Origin: Phocoena phocoena
Taxonomy: Eukaryota; Chordata; Mammalia; Artiodactyla; Phocoenidae
Assembly: GCF_963924675.1 (NCBI RefSeq)
Contig: NC_089220.1
Location: 56,492,639-56,556,638 of the forward strand
Reading direction: 5' to 3'
Length of the DNA: 64,000 bases
Positions 58,487 through 64,000 of the stretch are shown here, in pieces. Under the pieces are notes generated by a model that saw nothing but the letters and a program-made list of their open reading frames with translations, searched no databases and had not been told where the DNA came from. The position numbers and the translations under genes were made by a program. How positions within the stretch are numbered: position 1 is the first letter of the stretch; every line of letters starts with the position of its first letter.

Positions 58487-61400
58487 TGGTAATAGGAACA
58501 TACATATCGATAATTACCTTAAATGTAAATGGATTAAATGCTCCCACCAAAAGACATAGACTGGCTGAATGGAAATAAAAACAAGACCTGTATATATTGC
58601 TGTCTACAAGTGACCCACTTCAGACCTCGGGACACATACAGACTGAAAGTGAGGGGATGGAAAAAGGTATTCCATGCAAACAGAAATCAAAAGAAACCTG
58701 GAGTACAATTCTCATATCAGACAAAATAGACTTTAAAACAAAGACTAATACAAGAGACAAAGAAGGACACTACATAATGATCAAGGGATCAATCCAAGAA
58801 GAAGATATAACAATTGTAAATATTTATGCACCCAACATGGGAGCACCTCAATACCTAAGGCAAATGCTAACAGCCATAAAAGGGGAAATCGACACTAACA
58901 CAATCATAGCTAGGGATTTTAACACCCCACTTTCACCAATGGACAGATCATCCACAATGAAAGTAACTAAGGAAACACAAGCTTCAAATGACACATTAAA
59001 CAAGGTGGACTTAATTGATATTTATAGACATTCCATCCAAAAAAACAGAACACACTTCCTTCTCAAGTGCTCATGGAACATTCTCAAGGATAGATCATAC
59101 CTTGGGTCACAAATCAAGCGTTAGTAAATTTAAGATATTGAAATCGTATCAAGTATCTTTTCTGACCACAACGCTATGAGACTAGATATCAATTACAGGA
59201 AAAAATCTGTAAAAAATAGAAACACGTGGTGACTAAATAATACACTACTTAATAACAAAGAGATCATTGAAGAAATCAAAGAGGAAATCAAAAAATACCT
59301 AGAAACAAATGACAATTGAAAACACGATGACCCCAAACCTGTGAGATGCAGCAAAAGTAGTTCTAAGAGGGAAGTTTATAGCAATACAATCCTACCTTAA
59401 AAAACAAGAAATGTCTCAAATAAACAACCTAATCTTACACACAGAGCAATTAGAGAAAGAAGAACAAAAAAGCCTCAAAGTTAGCAGAAGGAAAGAAATC
59501 ATAAAGATCAGATCAGAAATAAATGAAAAAGTAATGAAGGAAACAATAGCAAAGATCAATAAAACTAAAAGCTTGTTCTTTGAGAAGATAAGCAAAATTG
59601 ATAAACCAAGAGCCAGACTCATTAAGAAAAAAAGGGAGAAGACTCAAATCAATAGAAATAGAAATGAAAAAGAAGTAACAACTGACACTGCAGAAATACA
59701 AAGGATCATGAGAGATTACTACAAGCAACTCTATGCCAATAAAATGGACAACCTGGAAGAAATGGACAAATTCTTAGAAAAGCACAACCTTCTGAGACTG
59801 AAACAGAAAGGAATAGAAAATATAAACAGACCAACCACAAGCACTGAAATTAAGACTGTGATTAAAAATCTTCCAACAAACAAAGGCCCAGGACCAGATA
59901 GCTTCACAGGCAAATTCTATCAAACATTTAGAGAAGAGCTAACAGCTATCCTCAAACTCTTCCAAAATACAGCAGAGGGAGTAACACTCCCAAACTCATT
60001 CTAAGAGGCCACTATCACCCTGATACCGAAACCAGACAAAAATGTCACAAAGAAAGAAACTACAGGCCAATGTCACTGATGAACATAGATGCAAAAATCC
60101 TCAACAGAAAACTAGCAAACAGAATCCAACAGCACAGTAAAAGGATCATACACCATGATCAAGTGGGGTTTATCCCAGGAATGCAAGGATTCTTCAATAT
60201 AAGCCAGTCGATCAATGTGATACACCCTATTAACAAACTGAAGAATAAAAACCATATGACCATCTCAATAGATGCATAAAAAGCTTTCAACAAATTTGAA
60301 CACCCATTTATGACAAAAACCCTCCAGAAAGTAGGCATAGAGGGAACTTACCCCAACATAATAAAAGCCATATATGACAAACTCACAGCCAACATCATCC
60401 TCAATGGTGAAAAACTGAAACCATTTCCACTAAGATCAGAAACAAGACAAGGTTGCCCACTCTCACCACTCTTATTCAATGTAGTTTTGGAAGTTTTAGC
60501 TGCAGCAATTAGAGAAGAAACAGATATAAAGGGAATCCAAATTGGAAAAGAAGTAAAGCTGTCACTGTTTGCAGATGACATGATATTAAACATAGAGAAT
60601 CCTAAACATGCTACCAGAAAACTACTAGAGCTAATCAATGAATTTGGTAAAGTAGCAAGATACAAAATTACTGCACAGAAATCTCTTGCATTCCTATACA
60701 CTGATGATGAAAAATCTGAAAGAGAAATTAAGGAAACACTCCCATTTTCCACTGCAACAAAAAGAATAAAATACCTAGGAATAGACCTACCTAAGGAAAC
60801 AAAAGACCTATATGCTGAAAACTATAAGACACTGATTAAAGAAATTAAAGATAATACAAAGAGATGGAAAGATATACCATGTTCTTGGATTGAAGAATCA
60901 ACATTGTGAAAATCACTATACTACCCAAAGCAATCTACAGATTCAATGCAATCCCTGTCAAACTATCACTGGCATTTTTCACAGAACTAGAACAAAAAAT
61001 TTCACAATTTATATGGAAACACAAAAGACCCTGAATAGCCAAAGCAATCTTGAGAATGAAAAACGGAGCTGGAGGAATCAGGCTCCCTGACTTCAGACTG
61101 TACTACAAAGCTACAGTAATCAAGACAGTATGGTACTGGCACAAAAACAGAAATGTAGATCAATGGAACAGGATAGAAAGCCCAGAGATAAATCCAAACA
61201 CATATTACCACCTTATTTTTGATAAAGGAGGCAGGGATGTACAGTAGGGAAAAGACAGCCTCTTCAATAAGTGGTGGTGGGAAAAATGGACAGCTGCATG
61301 TAAAAGAATGAAATTAGAACCCTCCCTAACACCATACACAAAAACAAACTCCAAATGGATTAAAGACCGAAATGTAAGGCCAGAAACTATAAAGCTCTTA

Positions 61401-62253
61401 GAGGAAAACATAGGTAGAACACTCTGTGAAATAAATCACAGCAAGATCCTTTTTGACCCACCTCGTAGAGAAATGAAAATAAAAACAAAAATCAACACAT
61501 GGGACCTCATGAAACTCAAAAGCTTTTGCACAGCAAATGAAATCATAAACAAGACCAAAAGACCACCTTCAGAATGGGAGAAAATATTTGCAAATGAAGC
61601 AACTGACAAAGGATTAATCTCCAAAGTTTACAAGCAACTCATGCAACTCAATATTAAAAAAACAAACAACCCAATCCAAAAATGGGCAGAAGACCTAAAT
61701 AGACATTTCTGCAAAGAAGATATACAGATTTCCAACAAACACATGAAGGAATGCTCAACATCTCTAATTATTACAGAAATGCAAATCAAAACTACAATGA
61801 GGTATCACCTCACACCAGTCAGAATGGCCATCATCAAAAAATCTACCAACAATAAATGCTGGAGAGGGTGTGGAGAAAAGGGAACACTCTTGGTGGGAAT
61901 GTAAATTCATACAGCCACTATGGAGAACTTTATTGAGGTTCCTTAAAAAACTGCAAATAAAATTACCATATGCCCCAGCAATCCCACTACGGGGCATATA
62001 CCTTGAGAAAACCATAATTCAAAAAGAGTCATGTACCACAATGTTCATTGCAGCTCTATTTACATTAGCCAGGACATGGAAACAACCTAAGTGTCCATCG
62101 ACAGATGAATGGATAAAGAAGATGTGGCACATGTATACAATAGAGTATTACTCAGTCATAAAAGAAACGATATTGTTTGTAGTGAGGTGGATGGACCTAG
62201 AGTTTGTCATACAGAGTAAAGTCAGAAAGAGGAAAACAAATACCGTATGCTAA
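58487..62253 (+). pseudogene. L1 ORF2 (endonuclease / reverse transcriptase), broken
   Basis: Start ATG at 58487 (MVIGTYISIITLNVNGLNA). Open pieces in sequence: endonuclease part 58597-59124, linker 59411-60004, RT 60070-60279 and 60310-60909 with the catalytic box FADD at 60568-60579, then 61308-61904 and the C-terminal part 61870-62253. The last two overlap in different frames, which marks a frameshift at about 61.88 kb. At least five other breaks (TAA near 58577, loss near 59125-59410, TAA at 60002, stop near 60280, TGA near 60907) prevent a full protein. Total length matches intact ORF2. Confidence 0.88.
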
Positions 62254-62640
62254 CATATATATGGAATCTAAAAAAAAAAAAGGTCATGAAGAACCTAGGG
62301 GCAGGATGGGAATAAAGATGCAGACCTAGTAGATAATGGACTTGAGGACACAGGGTGGGGGAAGGGTAAGCTGGGATGCAGTGAGAGTAGCATGGACATA
62401 TATACACTACCAAATGTAAAAGCGATAGCTAGTGGGAAGCAGCCGCATAGCACAGGAGATCAGCTTTGTGACCACCTAGAGCTGTGGGATAGGCAGGGTG
62501 GGAGGAAGGGAGATGCAAAAGGGAAGAGGTATGGGAATATATGTATATGTATAGCTGATTCACCTTGTTATAAAGTAGAAACTAACACTCCATTGTAAAG
62601 CAATTATATTCCAATAAAGATGTTTAAAATTAAATTAAAA
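62254..62640 (+). terminator. L1 3'UTR and polyadenylation signal
   Basis: About 390 bp following the ORF2 stop. It contains a G-rich part near 62340-62375 and 62485-62525, as usual in L1 3'UTRs, then AATAAA at 62613-62618 shortly before the A-rich end. Confidence 0.8.
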
Positions 62641-63629
62641 AAAAGTAATATACCTGCCATCAATATATATACATTTTTCTAATTTTGTTCTCATTATGAT
62701 TTTAATATTTAAAATACTGTTAAATATTTGGTAGACATTTAACTAACTACTCAGTTGATATAAACACCATCTTTTTCTCCTGGTAAAGGACTTTGGAATT
62801 TAGCCAAAGTAAGGGAATTTTCAGGGAAAGGACTAGAAGAGCTTAGTGTTTTTCTAAACTATTTGGAATAAAACAAAAGCTTGGGGTTCAGTAACACAGT
62901 GTGTTAGTTTGAATGCTGAAGACAAATCTGTTTCTAGGCAGTAACCAGAGAAACATGAGCAGCAGGTGGAGGAGCAGTGTGTTGCTGTGTGTTTGAGTTA
63001 GACTGTCAAAGAACGGCTGGATGGTAGAAGTCCAGAAGCTTTTGTTATTTTCCACAGCAACCAACATAGCACCTGCTAGCCACACTGGCTGGATATAACA
63101 GAACTGCCTGCATTTGCAGTGGGGTAACCAAGAAGGGCTTACAACTGTAGTTCTCATTTAAAGAAGCATTTTCTAATTTCAAAAATGGTTTTATGGAGAT
63201 CAACCCACCCTGGAAATTCAGGCAACTAAAGAAATTAATGATTTCATGTTATTGAAAGATGTTGGTCTTCCAAAGAAACAAATATCTGTTTGCAAAGTAG
63301 AATCTGCATAATAGAAATATAACAGTTTTTTTCATTTCCCTTGAATGTTTTTATATCAAAGTTTAAAACTGTCACTTGCCCTGTGTGGCTTCAGTATCAG
63401 TCATTAAAGATTTGCTTGAGCCAAATTCTAATCACAGTACAGTTAGGACACTTAATTGTTTCCAAGATTTTCTCTTAGAGACAAGCTAAGTTGTGAAGCA
63501 GGATTTAGGATACAGGTGGGTAATTGGTCAGCTCCAGTTGGTTGAGAGGTATTGAATTCCTTTTAGTTCATAGGCAACATACCTTGAACAATTATTAACT
63601 TTTAGGGAATAATTGGAGAATTATTTATT
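62641..63629. other. Unique DNA, nothing recognised
   Basis: No gene or repeat recognised. The 89-codon minus frame at 62888-63157 has no domain or signal that I can identify. Confidence 0.5.
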
Positions 63630-63800
63630 CATTCATTTGACAGTTACTTATTGAGTTCCAGTTATATGCAAGGTTGTTTCTAGGTAATTGGACTACATTA
63701 GTGAACAAAATAGACAAAGAATCTGCACACATAGAAATGGATTTACTTTCTAGAAGAGTTAGATAATAGCAAATAATCATAATGCACAAGTAAACTTAAG
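63630..63800 (-). mobile_element. L2 3' end fragment, minus
   Basis: Antisense of the L2 terminus: 'cagttacttattgagttcca', 'gcaaggttgtttctaggtaa' and 'ttagtgaacaaaatagacaa' in consensus order. Old and diverged. Confidence 0.65.
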
Positions 63801-64000
63801 TTAGATGGTGATAAAATCTACAGATAAAAAGAAAACTAGAGCCTGGTAAGGGGAATCTAAAAGGAGTGGAAGATGGTTCAGAATAGAGGTTGGATTTTTA
63901 AATGAGGTGATTAGGTCTGGCATAATTTTTTTAATTTCTTTCTTTTCTCTCCTTTTTTTTTTTTGCTAAGGGAAATTCAAGTCAGTGAATCAGTGGAAAA
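63801..64000. other. Window end, nothing recognised
   Basis: AT-rich with a T-run at about 63954-63964. Confidence 0.5.

Larger units (their letters stand above)
55296..62640 (+). mobile_element. Full-length L1 retrotransposon, plus strand
   Basis: About 7.3 kb including a later CHR-2. The 5'UTR starts near 'agggagaccgtcaagatagc', ORF1 region is 57543-58415, ORF2 region 58487-62253, and the 3'UTR has AATAAA at 62613-62618 and an A-rich end. It is the most complete L1 here and the only one with long stretches of open ORF2. No clear target duplication is visible because the flanks are A-rich. It is dead, because ORF1 and ORF2 contain stops and frameshifts. Confidence 0.9.

Noticed and set aside
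1..64000. A novel gene system
   Set aside because: All structured signals that I could find are explained by transposable elements or simple repeats. I see no evidence of an undescribed system in this window.

Overview
This window looks like intergenic or intronic DNA from a cetacean (whale or dolphin) nuclear genome. The main evidence is a set of eleven copies of a roughly 210-bp tRNA-derived SINE whose sense strand starts GGCTTCCCTGGTGGCGCAG and ends in poly(A). I recognise this as CHR-2. There are also two copies of the related shorter CHR-1 SINE. The CHR families are known from cetaceans, hippos and ruminants. The high CHR-2 density, with no BovB or Bov-A type element seen, favours a cetacean. 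The species cannot be read from the sequence. I found no protein-coding host gene, exon, functional RNA gene, CRISPR array or prokaryotic feature. Almost all reading frames over 60 codons are chance frames in AT-rich DNA, SINE translations, or decayed transposon genes.

Layout. 1-5.5 kb: a small Tigger-type DNA transposon, degenerate L1 pieces, a MIR, an interrupted L2, and an old antisense L1 carrying a CHR-2. 5.5-9.65 kb: an old L1 whose 5' part is inverted relative to its 3' part (twin-priming structure), later hit by a CHR-2 and a Tigger1-like element. 9.65-19.3 kb: a nest in which an old minus-strand L1 was split by a full-length younger L1 (10.4-16.4 kb), and both were hit by CHR-2. 19.3-35 kb: mostly unique AT-rich DNA with MIR, L2, LTR relics, a HAL1/L1-like stretch, three CHR-2 and one CHR-1. 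35.1-39.5 kb: an old minus-strand L1 with its 5'UTR but with much of the reverse transcriptase deleted. 39.5-45.6 kb: CHR-2 copies, a second Tigger-like element, L1/HAL1 fragments and an MLT1-like LTR. 45.6-51.1 kb: a decayed plus-strand ERVL-like retroviral fossil, broken by an L1 3' fragment and by a minus-strand LTR. 52.1-53.3 kb: a CHR-2 and a clean solo LTR with a 4-bp target duplication. 55.3-62.6 kb: a full-length plus-strand L1 with broken ORFs and a CHR-2 in its 5'UTR. 62.6-64 kb: unique DNA with an L2 relic.

Nothing here works together as a gene system. The content is a layered insertion history whose relative order can be read from what interrupts what: L2, MIR, HAL1, Tigger and old L1/ERVL first, then younger L1 and LTRs, then CHR SINEs. 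Repeat family names come from recognition of consensus-like stretches, not from a database search, and boundaries without a target duplication are approximate.
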